DNA from: an uncultured Eubacterium sp. | Lineage (GTDB): Bacteria; Bacillota; Clostridia; Oscillospirales; Acutalibacteraceae | NCBI GenBank assembly: GCA_905233545.1 | Contig: CAJOEV010000003.1 | Span: forward strand, 1 to 64,000 | Reading direction: 5' to 3' | DNA length: 64,000 nt | Shown: piece by piece, positions 40,158 to 48,500 of the stretch | Layout: every line of letters starts with the position of its first letter | Numbering within the stretch: the first letter of the stretch is position 1 | Translations under genes and position numbers: made by a program | The notes under the pieces: model-generated | What the model saw: the letters and a program-made list of their open reading frames with translations, nothing else | Database searches by the model: none | What the model was told of the DNA's origin: nothing

Positions 40158-41325
40158 TTTTTTCAGGTGGCTTCTCGGATATGTTAAGTTTTCGTTCAGC
40201 TCAGGGTTTGCGGACGGTTTTGTTGATGATTGCTATCAAAGCAGGATTAATGTGCATAATCTGAAAAATGAAAAAGGAACAATCTATGGCGAGTGTCTTG
40301 CGAGAGATTATGAAAAACTGCATATTCCTGCAAGAAAAAACGGCGGAAGAATAAGAGTTTTAAAAAAGAGGGGACCGGTTTTTAGTTTTTTAAAAATCAG
40401 AAACAGGTGGGGACTGTTCGTCGGTGCAGTGCTTTTTGTCTTAATAGTAAGCTTTCTTTCGGGTTTCATCTGGAATGTTGAAATAATCGGAAACGAAAGA
40501 ATAAGCGATGAAGTAATTATTTCATTTCTCGAAGAAAACAACCTTAAAAGGGGCGCATATTGGAGGAGTATTGATAAGGATAAAATCGAAAATCTTATGA
40601 TGGCTTCTTTTGATGATTGCGCCTGGGTGCATATTAATGAACTGAATTCAACAGCAAGAATTGAAATCAACGAAACAGTGAAAAAGCCGAAGATAACGCC
40701 CAAAACGGTTTCAAACCTTAAGGCAAAGAAGGATGGTCTGATTGTTAAAGCCTCGGTTACAAGCGGTTGGAGAGTTGCAAAAGCGGGCGACAGTGTAACC
40801 AAGGGTGATTTGCTTATTTCGGGAGTTTATGAAAGCGAAAAGAAAAAGGGCAATCAGTTTGCCCATGCAAGCGGTGAATATGTTGCCCGGGTAAAAGAAA
40901 AGCTTTCGCTGAGAGTTGCAAGACAGCAGAGCTATAAATACTACAAAGAGGAAAAAACAATCAAAAAACTCAGCTTTTTCGGGCTTGATGTTCCGCTCGG
41001 AATACATTCAAAAAGCAAGCGAAACTGTGAAATAACAACTGATAATAATTATCTTAAACTCAATTCAAACGAGCTTCCCATCGGAATTGTAACCGTAAAA
41101 GAAAGGGTATATGATATAAATACAAGAGTGCTCTCCGACAGTGAGCTGAGTAAGCTTGTTAAAAGCGAAATTGAAAAGAAGCTTAAAGAGGATTTTTCAC
41201 AGTGTGAAATCCTGAAGAAAAACCTCGATATTTCACTCGGTGCGGATGAGGCGGTTGTTAAGGGCGAAATAATTTGTCTTGAAAACATAGGGGAGGATGT
41301 TGAAATAAAAATAAATGGGCGTTGA
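40150..41325 (+). CDS. yqfD: Sporulation protein YqfD (SpoIV-like membrane protein)
   Basis: A 391-residue protein. N-terminal MVSFFRWLLGYVKFSFSSGFADGF leads to one membrane helix (about 91-112, GLFVGAVLFVLIVSFLSGFIWNVEI). A POTRA-like stretch follows (GNERISDEVIISFLEENNLKRGAYWRSIDKDKIENLMMASFDDCAWVHI), then a beta domain (GDSVTKGDLLISGVYES). This is the YqfD layout. I start it at ATG 40150, with GGAG 10 bases upstream inside yqfC. In Bacillus phoH follows yqfD; here uronate genes do. Confidence 0.92.
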   Translation: MVSFFRWLLGYVKFSFSSGFADGFVDDCYQSRINVHNLKNEKGTIYGECLARDYEKLHIPARKNGGRIRVLKKRGPVFSFLKIRNRWGLFVGAVLFVLIVSFLSGFIWNVEIIGNERISDEVIISFLEENNLKRGAYWRSIDKDKIENLMMASFDDCAWVHINELNSTARIEINETVKKPKITPKTVSNLKAKKDGLIVKASVTSGWRVAKAGDSVTKGDLLISGVYESEKKKGNQFAHASGEYVARVKEKLSLRVARQQSYKYYKEEKTIKKLSFFGLDVPLGIHSKSKRNCEITTDNNYLKLNSNELPIGIVTVKERVYDINTRVLSDSELSKLVKSEIEKKLKEDFSQCEILKKNLDISLGADEAVVKGEIICLENIGEDVEIKINGR

Positions 41326-41356
41326 AACAGAAATTTGACAGCCCAAAAATAAGTTA

Positions 41357-41385
41357 TTGATTGAAGATGAAATCTATGCTAAAAT
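41357..41385 (+). promoter_or_regulatory. Sigma-A promoter of uxuA
   Basis: TTGATT (41357-41362), 17 bases, TAAAAT (41380-41385), 30 bases before the start codon; AAAGGAGG follows. Confidence 0.6.
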
Positions 41386-41414
41386 AAAAAAGTAAAAGTA
41401 AAGGAGGCAAAGCT

Positions 41415-42482
41415 ATGCAAATGACTTTTCGCTGGTTCGGTAAAGAGAAGGACACAATTTCTCTTGAGCAGATTAAGCAGATACCGGGCGTAACGGGCGT
41501 TGTTCCCGCTCTTCACGATTTGCCTGCGGGCGAGGCGTGGACAATGGACAGAGTTCAGGCAATGTATGATGAAATCACTGCAGCAGGACTCACAATGGAA
41601 TGTATTGAAAGTGTTAATGTCCACGAGGATATTAAAATAGGACTTCCCACAAGGGATAAATATATTGAGAATTATAAAACCTCAATAAGAAATCTTGCGA
41701 AGGTCGGCGTTAAGGTTATATGCTATAACTTTATGCCTGTTTTCGACTGGACAAGAACTGATTTATATATGCCGCTCGGCGACGGTTCAACCTGCCTTTG
41801 CTACGATGGAAAGCAGGTTGAGGGTAAATCTCCCGAGGATATGTTCAGGGAAATAGACGATAACTCAAATGGTTATGCAATGCCCGGATGGGAAAGCGAA
41901 AGAATGGATGAAATCAAGGAGCTGTTTGTTAAATTCAAGGATGTAACTGCCGACGATTTATGGAACAATCTTAAATACTTTCTTGATGCAATTATGCCTG
42001 TTTGCGAGGAATGCGATGTTAAAATGGCAATCCATCCCGACGACCCGCCGTGGAGCATTTTCGGACTTCCGAGAATCATTACGGGCAAGGATGCCATTGA
42101 AAAGCTTTTAACAATGGTGCCCAGCAAGTATAACGGCATAACGCTTTGCACGGGCTCTCTCGGAGCAAGCCCCGATAATGATATGGTTGAAATAATCAAG
42201 GCTGCAAAGGGAAGAATATATTTTGCTCATCTCAGAAATGTTCAGCATAATGAGCAGTGGTTCAACGAAACCGCCCACGAAAGTGCAGCAGGCTCGCTTG
42301 ATATGTATGAAATTGTCAAGGCGCTTCAGGAAGCAGGTTTTGACGGATATGTCCGCCCCGACCACGGCAGAATGATTTGGGGCGAGGTTGCCCGTCCCGG
42401 TTACGGACTTTACGACAGAGCTCTCGGAGTATGCTATCTTAATGGTCTCTGGGAAGCGGTAGAGAAATCCAATAAAAATTGA
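41415..42482 (+). CDS. uxuA: Mannonate dehydratase
   Basis: A 355-residue TIM-barrel enzyme: MTFRWFGKEKDTISLEQIKQIPGVTGVVPALHDLPAGEAW, CYNFMPVFDWTRTD, MAIHPDDPPWSIFGLPRI with metal-binding His, TLCTGSLGASPDND, IYFAHLRNV and the final DGYVRPDHGRMIWGE. These are UxuA motifs. It dehydrates D-mannonate to 2-keto-3-deoxygluconate (KDG), which KdgK and Eda then use. It is followed by a UxuB-type reductase after a gap carrying a dispersed repeat. Confidence 0.95.
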   Translation: MQMTFRWFGKEKDTISLEQIKQIPGVTGVVPALHDLPAGEAWTMDRVQAMYDEITAAGLTMECIESVNVHEDIKIGLPTRDKYIENYKTSIRNLAKVGVKVICYNFMPVFDWTRTDLYMPLGDGSTCLCYDGKQVEGKSPEDMFREIDDNSNGYAMPGWESERMDEIKELFVKFKDVTADDLWNNLKYFLDAIMPVCEECDVKMAIHPDDPPWSIFGLPRIITGKDAIEKLLTMVPSKYNGITLCTGSLGASPDNDMVEIIKAAKGRIYFAHLRNVQHNEQWFNETAHESAAGSLDMYEIVKALQEAGFDGYVRPDHGRMIWGEVARPGYGLYDRALGVCYLNGLWEAVEKSNKN

Positions 42483-42535
42483 GAATTGAGAGTTGAGAGT
42501 TTAGAATTGCGGGTCGCAAGCTACGATTATAATAA
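42479..42535 (+). repeat. Dispersed intergenic repeat, copy B
   Basis: GAGAATTGAGAGTTGAGAGT, then TTTAGAATTGCGGGTCGCAAGC and ACGATTATAATAACCG. The layout matches copy A at 23876 (purine-rich head, GC-rich core, CGATTATAA). It lies between uxuA and uxuB. Confidence 0.6.
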
Positions 42536-42587
42536 CCGTACATACCGCCAGAAAAACGGAACTCACAACTAATTAAGGAGAATAATT

Positions 42588-43436
42588 ATGACACATGAGA
42601 ATTTAAAAGGCAGAGTTGCCGTTGTAACAGGCGGCGGCGGAGTCCTTTGCGGAGCATTCGCAAAAACGCTTGCAAAGCAGGGATGCAAGGTTGCCGTTCT
42701 TGACTTAAATGAAGAAGCAGCTCAGAAATGCGCTGATGAAATTGTTGCTGACGGCGGAGAAGCTATTGCAGTAGGCTGCAATGTTCTCGAGCTTGAATCA
42801 ATGCAAAAGGCAAGGGAAGTTATTAATGAGAAGCTCGGAACCTGCGACATTCTTTTAAACGGCGCAGGCGGAAATAATCCGAAGGGAACAACAACCAAGG
42901 ACACTCTTGAAAAGATTGACCTTGTTCAGAAGGACGAGAATATTAAAACCTTCTTTGACCTCGACCCCAACGGAATCAGCTTTGTTTTCAATCTCAACTT
43001 CCTCGGAACGCTTATTCCCACTCAGGTTTTTGCAAGGGATATGGTTGAAAAGGAAAATACCTGCATTGTTATGGTAACCTCGATGAACGCTTTCAGACCG
43101 CTCACAAGAATTCCCGCATATTCGGCAGCAAAAGCGGCTGTTAAGAATTTCACCGAGTGGATGGCAGTTCACTTTGCACCGATGGGAATCAGGGTTAACG
43201 CAATCGCTCCGGGTTTCTTCTCAACAAAACAGAATGCCGCTCTCCTCTGGAATCCCGACGGAAGCCCTACGGAGAGAACAAACAAAATCCTTGCAGCAAC
43301 ACCAATGGACCGCTTCGGCAAGCCCGAAGAGCTCGACGGCGCGCTCCTCTTCCTTTGTGACGAGGCATACAGCGGATTTATCACAGGCGTAAACATTCCC
43401 GTTGACGGCGGATTTAACGCTTATTCAGGAGTATAG
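42588..43436 (+). CDS. D-mannonate oxidoreductase, short-chain dehydrogenase type (UxuB role)
   Basis: A 282-residue SDR. NAD motif VVTGGGGVLCGAFAKTL (about 13-29), LNGAGGNNP, catalytic SMNAFRPLTRIPAYSAAKAAV (Tyr-x-x-x-Lys), IAPGFF, and the closing GVNIPVDGGFNAYSGV. The GGGGVLCG variant and the NPKGTTT insertion are typical of the SDR-type fructuronate reductase/D-mannonate oxidoreductase group that stands in for classical UxuB in Firmicutes. Its position after uxuA fits reduction of fructuronate to mannonate. AAGGAG precedes the ATG. Confidence 0.85.
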   Translation: MTHENLKGRVAVVTGGGGVLCGAFAKTLAKQGCKVAVLDLNEEAAQKCADEIVADGGEAIAVGCNVLELESMQKAREVINEKLGTCDILLNGAGGNNPKGTTTKDTLEKIDLVQKDENIKTFFDLDPNGISFVFNLNFLGTLIPTQVFARDMVEKENTCIVMVTSMNAFRPLTRIPAYSAAKAAVKNFTEWMAVHFAPMGIRVNAIAPGFFSTKQNAALLWNPDGSPTERTNKILAATPMDRFGKPEELDGALLFLCDEAYSGFITGVNIPVDGGFNAYSGV

Positions 43437-43447
43437 ATAATATAAAT

Positions 43448-43490
43448 AAACAGTGCGTGTCAAACAAATGACACGCACTGTTTTTGTATT
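43448..43490. terminator. Bidirectional terminator between the uxuB-type gene and the DUF5067 gene
   Basis: CAGTGCGTGTCA (43451-43462) pairs with TGACACGCACTG (43469-43480), with A-run before and T-run after. Confidence 0.9.
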
Positions 43491-43492
43491 TG

Positions 43493-44086
43493 TTATTTTT
43501 CAAGTTTAACTGTTGTTACAAGTTTATCATCACTGAAAGATATCAGTTCGCTTACTTCAACTTCAAGGTCGGTTTTCTTGTCTCTTAATAAATATACTTT
43601 TGAAACTTCTTTTGTCATTCCCGGTTTAATTTTTACATCAATTCCCCAATCGTCATCATCATCTATGAATGATGATTCAAGCTGAATACCATCTTGATAT
43701 ACTTCATCACTCAAAGCAATATCAAAGCTTTCAGATTCTTTTGAATTGTTTGTAAAACTATAAGTTATTTTAACAGCGTCTTTGCCTTCCCAATTCTTGC
43801 ATACCTTTGCGTTCTTAACGACACAAACAAAATCACCTATTTTACCTTCGGCATTTGTGTCATTCTCTGCATCAACTTCTGAATTAGTATTTGTACTGTC
43901 AGAAGCGTTGATTTGTGATTTTGTGGTTCCCTTATCATCGTTACCACCTGAAGAGGCGAGAGCAATTCCGATAATTATTACTAAAAGAATAACACCAATA
44001 ATTATTAAGCTCTTTTTTCTCTTTTTCTTTTTCTGTTCTGCCATTGCTTCATTAACTGCCTGCTGAACCTCTGCGTTATTATCCAT
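43493..44086 (-). CDS. Membrane-anchored DUF5067-like lipoprotein/ectodomain protein
   Basis: A 197-residue protein. A short acidic, then very basic N-terminus (KKKKRKKS) precedes one membrane helix (about 26-44). A Ser/Thr/Asn-rich spacer leads to a beta-rich domain: FVCVVKNAKVCKNWEGKDAVKITYSFTNNSKESESF, YQDGIQLE, IKPGMTKEVSKVYLLRDKKTDLEVEVSEL. This is the DUF5067 (immunoglobulin-like) pattern of Firmicute surface proteins. ATG 44086 lies nine bases after AAGGAG; the longer frame to 44143 crosses the promoter and was rejected. Probably repressed by the divergent XRE protein. Confidence 0.7.
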   Translation of the reverse strand: MDNNAEVQQAVNEAMAEQKKKKRKKSLIIIGVILLVIIIGIALASSGGNDDKGTTKSQINASDSTNTNSEVDAENDTNAEGKIGDFVCVVKNAKVCKNWEGKDAVKITYSFTNNSKESESFDIALSDEVYQDGIQLESSFIDDDDDWGIDVKIKPGMTKEVSKVYLLRDKKTDLEVEVSELISFSDDKLVTTVKLEK

Positions 44087-44111
44087 AAATAATACTCCTT
44101 TCGTTTTCTTA

Positions 44112-44140
44112 ATCTTAACACATATGAATACAGATGTCAA
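44112..44140 (-). promoter_or_regulatory. Sigma-A promoter of the DUF5067 gene
   Basis: On the minus strand TTGACA (44140-44135), 17 bases, TAAGAT (44117-44112). Confidence 0.75.
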
Positions 44141-44150
44141 CATATGTGTT
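44117..44150. promoter_or_regulatory. Inverted-repeat operator, probably for the XRE regulator
   Basis: AACACATATG (44117-44126) and CATATGTGTT (44141-44150) are perfect 10-base arms 14 bases apart. They bracket the -35 of the DUF5067 promoter and touch its -10. Centre at about 44133, between the two divergent genes. Confidence 0.7.
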
Positions 44151-44195
44151 CATAAGCCGGCAAAAAATATCATACACTAAAATTAGGTGATATAT

Positions 44196-44429
44196 ATGTT
44201 TGTGCCAATGCTGGATTCTAAAATTGTTGGAGAAGTAATATTTGATATGAGAAAGAACAAGGGCGTTTCTCAGGAAGTTTTGAGCGGACTTGCAGGGATA
44301 GGCAGAACTCATCTTTCTGCAATTGAGAGAGGCGAAAGAAAACCCACGCTTGAAACGCTTTACAGAATCTCAGAAGCTCTTGGAATAAAAATGAGCGATA
44401 TTATTATTGAAATCGAAAAAAGGCTATAA
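44196..44429 (+). CDS. XRE-family helix-turn-helix regulator
   Basis: A 77-residue protein consisting of a single Cro/CI-type HTH: IFDMRKNKGVSQEVLSGLAGIGRTHLSAIERGERKPTLETLYRISEALGIKMSDI. The recognition helix should be THLSAIERG. There is no ligand-binding domain. I start it at ATG 44196, six bases after AGGTG. The boxes CATACACTA (44171-44179) upstream could be read as a sigma-A -10 (TACACT) or a sporulation-type -10; undecided. The perfect inverted repeat upstream is its likely binding site. Confidence 0.85.
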   Translation: MFVPMLDSKIVGEVIFDMRKNKGVSQEVLSGLAGIGRTHLSAIERGERKPTLETLYRISEALGIKMSDIIIEIEKRL

Positions 44430-44437
44430 CAGACATG

Positions 44438-44480
44438 AAAAAACAGGCAGTGCAAGAATTTGCAACTGCCTGTTTTGCTA
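44438..44480. terminator. Bidirectional terminator between the XRE gene and eda
   Basis: AAAACAGGCAGT (44440-44451) pairs with ACTGCCTGTTTT (44465-44476), with inner GCAA/TTGC pairing. Confidence 0.85.
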
Positions 44481-44485
44481 TTTTC

Positions 44486-45142
44486 TTATTTTGCCATTTC
44501 GGCTCTTGCTTCTTTGATGCGCTCAACAAAGATTTTACCTGTTTCGGTAATCTTTTCGTATTCGCCTGTTTTTGCGCCTGCTGTGAGTGATGAGCCTGCT
44601 CCGCAAGCGATTGCGCCTGCCTTAATCCAATCCTTAACGTTGTCAATATCAACACCGCCCGAGGGCATCATAACTGCGTGGGGTATGGGGCCGTGGATGT
44701 CCTTAATGAACTGCGGACCTGCAAGGTCACCGGGGAATACCTTAAGAACATCTGCACCGCATTCCATAGCCTGAACAGCCTCTGTGGGAGTGTAGATACC
44801 GGGCATTGAGGGAATTCCGTAGCGGTTGCAGCATTTCACTGTTTCGGGGTCAAAATAGGGAGCAACAACGTATTCAGCACCTGCGAGAATTGCGATTCTT
44901 GCGGTTGCATCGTCCATAACGGTTCCTGCGCCGATGATGATTTCTCCGCTGTTGTATTTAGCTCTCATAGCCTCGATAAGCTTATCTGCATGAGGAACTG
45001 TGAAAGTAAGCTCGATTGCGGCAACTCCGCCTGCAATACAAGCGCCAGTGATTTTTTCAGCCTGTTCGATTGAGGTTGCGCGAACAACGGCAACAATACC
45101 GACTTCCTGAATTTTTGCGAGTGTTTCAATTTTATTTGCCAT
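44486..45142 (-). CDS. eda: KDPG aldolase (2-dehydro-3-deoxyphosphogluconate aldolase)
   Basis: A 218-residue TIM-barrel class I aldolase: VVRATSIEQAEKI, AIELTFTVPHA with the catalytic Glu, IGAGTVMDDATARIAILAGAEYVVAPYFD, MPGIYTPTEAVQAMECGADVLKVFPGDLAGPQFIK with the Schiff-base Lys in LKVFPG, and MPSGGVD for phosphate. It splits KDPG into pyruvate and glyceraldehyde-3-phosphate. Downstream of kdgK, separated by repeat copy C. Confidence 0.93.
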   Translation of the reverse strand: MANKIETLAKIQEVGIVAVVRATSIEQAEKITGACIAGGVAAIELTFTVPHADKLIEAMRAKYNSGEIIIGAGTVMDDATARIAILAGAEYVVAPYFDPETVKCCNRYGIPSMPGIYTPTEAVQAMECGADVLKVFPGDLAGPQFIKDIHGPIPHAVMMPSGGVDIDNVKDWIKAGAIACGAGSSLTAGAKTGEYEKITETGKIFVERIKEARAEMAK

Positions 45143-45159
45143 AGTTTTTCTCCTTTATA

Positions 45160-45240
45160 ACGGGTCGCCGACCCCTACAATCGGGTGCGGACAGAGCACG
45201 CCCGAAATTCTACATTCTTAATTCTTAATTCTAAATTGCG
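45160..45240 (-). repeat. Dispersed intergenic repeat, copy C (inverted)
   Basis: Read on the minus strand: AATTTAGAATTAAGAATTAA, then GAATGTAGAATTTCGGGCGTG, CTCTGTCCGCACCCGATTGTAG and the palindrome GGGTCGGCGACCC. Same layout as copy A (GAATTAAGAA head, GGGxxGGGCTCTGCCCxxACCCGATT core). It lies between kdgK and eda. Confidence 0.65.
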
Positions 45241-45241
45241 C

Positions 45242-46339
45242 TTAGCGCTGAACGCGTGCCGAAGCTCCGTTAACCTTTGCTTCAACCTCTTTGAGTGATG
45301 CCATTGAGGTGTCACCGGGGGTTGTCATTGCGAGTGCGCCGTGAACAACGCCGTAGTTAACTGCTTTCTGAGCGTCCTCATATGTCATAAGACCGTAGAT
45401 AAGACCGCTTGCAAAGCTGTCTCCGCCGCCGACTCTGTCGAGGATTTCAAGAGCGGGGAATTCGATTGAGTTATAAATCTTTCCGTCAGCCCAGCAGATT
45501 GCCTTCCAGTCGTTAACTGTTGCGGTTTTAACTGTTCTGAGAGTTGTTGCAATAACTTTGAAATTAGGATAAGCCTTGGTTACGGTTTCAATCATCTTGT
45601 AGTATCCGTCCATGTTAAGCTCTTTAAGGTCTGCGTCGTTGCCCTCAACCTCAAAGCCCAAAGAAGCTGTGAAATCCTCTTCGTTACCTATCATAACATC
45701 AACATATTTTGCAATCTCTCTGTTGACTTCCTGAGCCTTTGCCTGTCCGCCGATATCCTTCCAGAGTGACGGGCGGTAGTTAAGGTCATAAGAAACGATT
45801 GTTCCGTATTCCTTTGCTTTTTTAACTGCAGCAATAGTGGTTTCGGCTGCAGTTTCGGAAAGAGCTGCATAAATACCGCCTGTGTGGAGCCAGCGAACGC
45901 CGAGGGTGCCGAAAATATAATCCCAGTCAATATCCTCTGGCTTAATCTGTGATGCCGCGGTATTTCCTCTGTCGGATGCGCCGACAGCGCCTCTGATACC
46001 GTATCCGCGCTCTGTAAAGTTAAGTCCGTTTCGTACAGTTCTTCCGATACCGTCGTATTTAACCCACTTGATGAGAGATGTGTCAACACCGCCCTGAAGA
46101 ATCAAATCCTCAAGAAGATAACCGATTTCGTTTTCTGCAAATGCTGTTACAACAGAGGTCTTAAGTCCGAAGCAGCGGCGAAGTCCGCGCGCAACGTTGT
46201 ATTCTCCTCCGCCCTCCCAGGCTCTGAATGAACGCGCTGTTTTAATTCTTCCTTCGCCCGGGTCAAGTCTGAGCATAATTTCACCGAGAGAAATCTCATC
46301 AAAGGTGCATTCCTCTTTTGGTCTTAAATTAAGATTCAT
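45242..46339 (-). CDS. kdgK: 2-keto-3-deoxygluconate kinase, PfkB family
   Basis: A 365-residue ribokinase-fold protein. It begins EISLGEIMLRLDPGEGRIKTARSF and EGGGEYNVARGLRRCFG. The catalytic motif is DRVGGGDSFASGLIYGLM (about 315-332). It is longer than the usual ~320 residues. Context between eda and uxaC supports phosphorylation of KDG to KDPG. GGAGG lies upstream of ATG 46339. Confidence 0.85.
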   Translation of the reverse strand: MNLNLRPKEECTFDEISLGEIMLRLDPGEGRIKTARSFRAWEGGGEYNVARGLRRCFGLKTSVVTAFAENEIGYLLEDLILQGGVDTSLIKWVKYDGIGRTVRNGLNFTERGYGIRGAVGASDRGNTAASQIKPEDIDWDYIFGTLGVRWLHTGGIYAALSETAAETTIAAVKKAKEYGTIVSYDLNYRPSLWKDIGGQAKAQEVNREIAKYVDVMIGNEEDFTASLGFEVEGNDADLKELNMDGYYKMIETVTKAYPNFKVIATTLRTVKTATVNDWKAICWADGKIYNSIEFPALEILDRVGGGDSFASGLIYGLMTYEDAQKAVNYGVVHGALAMTTPGDTSMASLKEVEAKVNGASARVQR

Positions 46340-46353
46340 AATATATTCCTCCG

Positions 46354-47754
46354 TTAAAACTCAAAGTATTTAATTGCGTTGTCATAACTGATTCCGCAAA
46401 TGATTTCTTTTAAAACTTCCTCGTCGTTTGCATACCAGCCGTCCTCAACCCAGCGTCCGATTAAACGGCAGAGAATTCTTCTGAAATAATCGTGGCGTCC
46501 GTATGATGTGAAAGAACGTGAATCCGTTTCCATACCTACGAATTTGCCGAGAACGCCGAGATTTCCGAGGGTTTTGAGCTGAGCGGTCATACCGTCCATT
46601 GTATCAAGGAACCACCAAGCAGGACCGAACTGAATTTTGCTTGCCGTTTCTGCGCTCTGGAAGTTGCCGAGCATTGTTGCAAGAACAACATTATCCTTGT
46701 CATTAAGATTGAAAAGAATTGTTTTCGGAAGATTGCCCTCTTTGCAAAGTGTGTCAAGAAAACGGGAGAGGGGCTGTGCAATCTCATGGTCATCTATGCT
46801 GTCGAAGCCGACATCGGGACCGAGCTTTTCAAACATCTTTGTGTTGTTATTGCGGAGTGCGCCGATATGGATTTCCATAGCCCAGCCGAGCTCGTTATAT
46901 TTCTTGCCGAGAGCAAGCATAATTGCTGTTCTGTAGCGGTCGATATCCTTTTGGTCAAGCTCTTCGCCTTTTAAGCCTTTTTTAAAGATTTTATCAAGCT
47001 TTTCCCTGGAACATTCCTTGAACGGAACATAATCAAATGCCTGGTCGGAAACCTTGCATCCGACTTCGTTGAAATATTCAGCTCTTTTATTGAGTGCGTT
47101 GATAACATCGTCAACGCTTTCAATTTTAATATCAGCTGCCTTGCCGAGTGCTTCAATATATTCAGAGAAACCTGCAAGATTAATATTCAGCGCCTTGTCG
47201 GGACGGAAAGAGGGAAGAACCTTGCAACTGAAGGAATCGACCTCTTTTAAAAGCTTGTGATATTCAAGCGTGTCAATCGGGTCATCCGTTGTGCAGACAA
47301 TCTTAACATTCGAGTTCACAATAAGGCTCTGAGGTCTGAAATCACCGTTTCTGATAGCCTCGTTTGCTCTTTCATAAATATCCCCGGCAGTTTTTGCACT
47401 GAGCGGAGTATCTATGCCGAAATACTTCTGAAGCTCGATATGAGCCCAGTGGTAAAGCGGATTGCCGATGCAGTACTGAAGTGTTTCGCCGAACTTGATA
47501 AACTTATCCTTTGAAGATGCGTTTCCCGTGCAGTATTCTTCATCAACTCCGCAGGAACGCATTGCTCTCCATTTGTAGTGGTCGCCTGAAAGCCAGAGCT
47601 GAGTTATATCCTCGGGCTGTTTGTTTTCATAAATCTCTTTCGGACTTAAATGACAGTGATAGTCGCAAATCGGCATATTTTCAGCGTATTCGTGAAACAG
47701 CTTTTTTGCACATTCGGTGTCAAGCAAAAAGTCCTTATCCATAAAAGCGTTCAT
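46354..47754 (-). CDS. uxaC: Glucuronate/uronate isomerase
   Basis: A 466-residue metallo-isomerase. It begins AFMDKDFLLDTECAKKLFHEYAENMPICDYHCHLSPKEIYENKQPEDITQLWLSGDHYKWRAMRSCG, the metal-binding HxH being in DYHCHL. It continues VCTTDDPIDTLEYH and EIHIGALRNNNT, and ends FVGMETDSRSFTSYGRHDYFRRILC. These are UxaC motifs. It converts glucuronate to fructuronate (and galacturonate to tagaturonate), the entry step for the genes around it. First gene of uxaC-kdgK-eda. Confidence 0.95.
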   Translation of the reverse strand: MNAFMDKDFLLDTECAKKLFHEYAENMPICDYHCHLSPKEIYENKQPEDITQLWLSGDHYKWRAMRSCGVDEEYCTGNASSKDKFIKFGETLQYCIGNPLYHWAHIELQKYFGIDTPLSAKTAGDIYERANEAIRNGDFRPQSLIVNSNVKIVCTTDDPIDTLEYHKLLKEVDSFSCKVLPSFRPDKALNINLAGFSEYIEALGKAADIKIESVDDVINALNKRAEYFNEVGCKVSDQAFDYVPFKECSREKLDKIFKKGLKGEELDQKDIDRYRTAIMLALGKKYNELGWAMEIHIGALRNNNTKMFEKLGPDVGFDSIDDHEIAQPLSRFLDTLCKEGNLPKTILFNLNDKDNVVLATMLGNFQSAETASKIQFGPAWWFLDTMDGMTAQLKTLGNLGVLGKFVGMETDSRSFTSYGRHDYFRRILCRLIGRWVEDGWYANDEEVLKEIICGISYDNAIKYFEF

Positions 47755-47796
47755 ATTTCTACCTCGTTTGTTGGGCGTATGAATTTTATCGCTAAT

Positions 47797-47825
47797 ATTA
47801 TATACTTATGTTTTTTTTATTTCAA
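47797..47825 (-). promoter_or_regulatory. Sigma-A promoter of uxaC-kdgK-eda
   Basis: On the minus strand TTGAAA (47825-47820), 17 A-rich bases, TATAAT (47802-47797). Confidence 0.7.
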
Positions 47826-47903
47826 TCATAAATTATGAATTATTGAAAAAATACATAAAAGATTAATAAAGCAATAAAAAAGTGTGAAAAATTCTTTGGG
47901 CAA

Positions 47904-47931
47904 TTGACAAACAATTGAATATATGTAATAT
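47904..47931 (+). promoter_or_regulatory. Sigma-A promoter of the TM2 protein gene
   Basis: TTGACA (47904-47909), 16 bases, TAATAT (47926-47931). AAGGAG sits at 47958-47963 before ATG 47971. Confidence 0.7.
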
Positions 47932-47970
47932 TAAGGTATAAATATAAATAATTTTTAAGGAGTAATAACT

Positions 47971-48498
47971 ATGTTTTGTACAAAATGCGGAAGAGAATTA
48001 CAGGACGGTGAGGTTTGCACCTGCACCCAGACAAATGGCGAGGCAAATATGCCCCGTGTTGATGAGAATCCGGTTGATAATGGACAGGATTATTATCAGG
48101 AAAATAATAATGCTGTATATTATCAGGGTGCATACTATAACCCGAACCAGGCATATAATCAGGAAAATCCTGCAAAGAATAAGGATATCCCTGCAAGAAC
48201 CGATTATCCTGAAGGATACAAAATAAAGAAAAAATATGTTGCAGTGCTTCTTGCATGGACTTTTGGTATGTACGGAATACATAATTTCTATCTCGGAAAG
48301 TCTGATAAAGCGCTCGCTCAGGTTCTTCTTTCAACTGTCGGAGCAATCCTTACCGTTGGCTTAAGCTTTATTGCCGTATGCATCTGGGCAACCGTTGAAG
48401 CAGTTCTTCTCCTTACAGAGAAATCCGATAAGGACGGAAACGGATACAAAATCCAGACACTTGAAGAAAGTATTGCAAAGCAGATTAATAAGGACTGA
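47971..48498 (+). CDS. Zinc-ribbon plus TM2-domain membrane protein
   Basis: A 175-residue protein. N-terminal zinc ribbon MFCTKCGRELQDGEVCTC (two Cys pairs). A Tyr/Asn/Gln-rich spacer (about 40-80) is followed by a TM2 domain with two membrane helices around a G-x-x-G-x-H-x-F-Y-L-G motif (FGMYGIHNFYLGKSDKAL). Last, a short charged tail. TM2 proteins of this kind are common in gut Firmicutes; function unknown. Two bases separate it from the next gene. Confidence 0.85.
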   Translation: MFCTKCGRELQDGEVCTCTQTNGEANMPRVDENPVDNGQDYYQENNNAVYYQGAYYNPNQAYNQENPAKNKDIPARTDYPEGYKIKKKYVAVLLAWTFGMYGIHNFYLGKSDKALAQVLLSTVGAILTVGLSFIAVCIWATVEAVLLLTEKSDKDGNGYKIQTLEESIAKQINKD

Positions 48499-48500
48499 TT

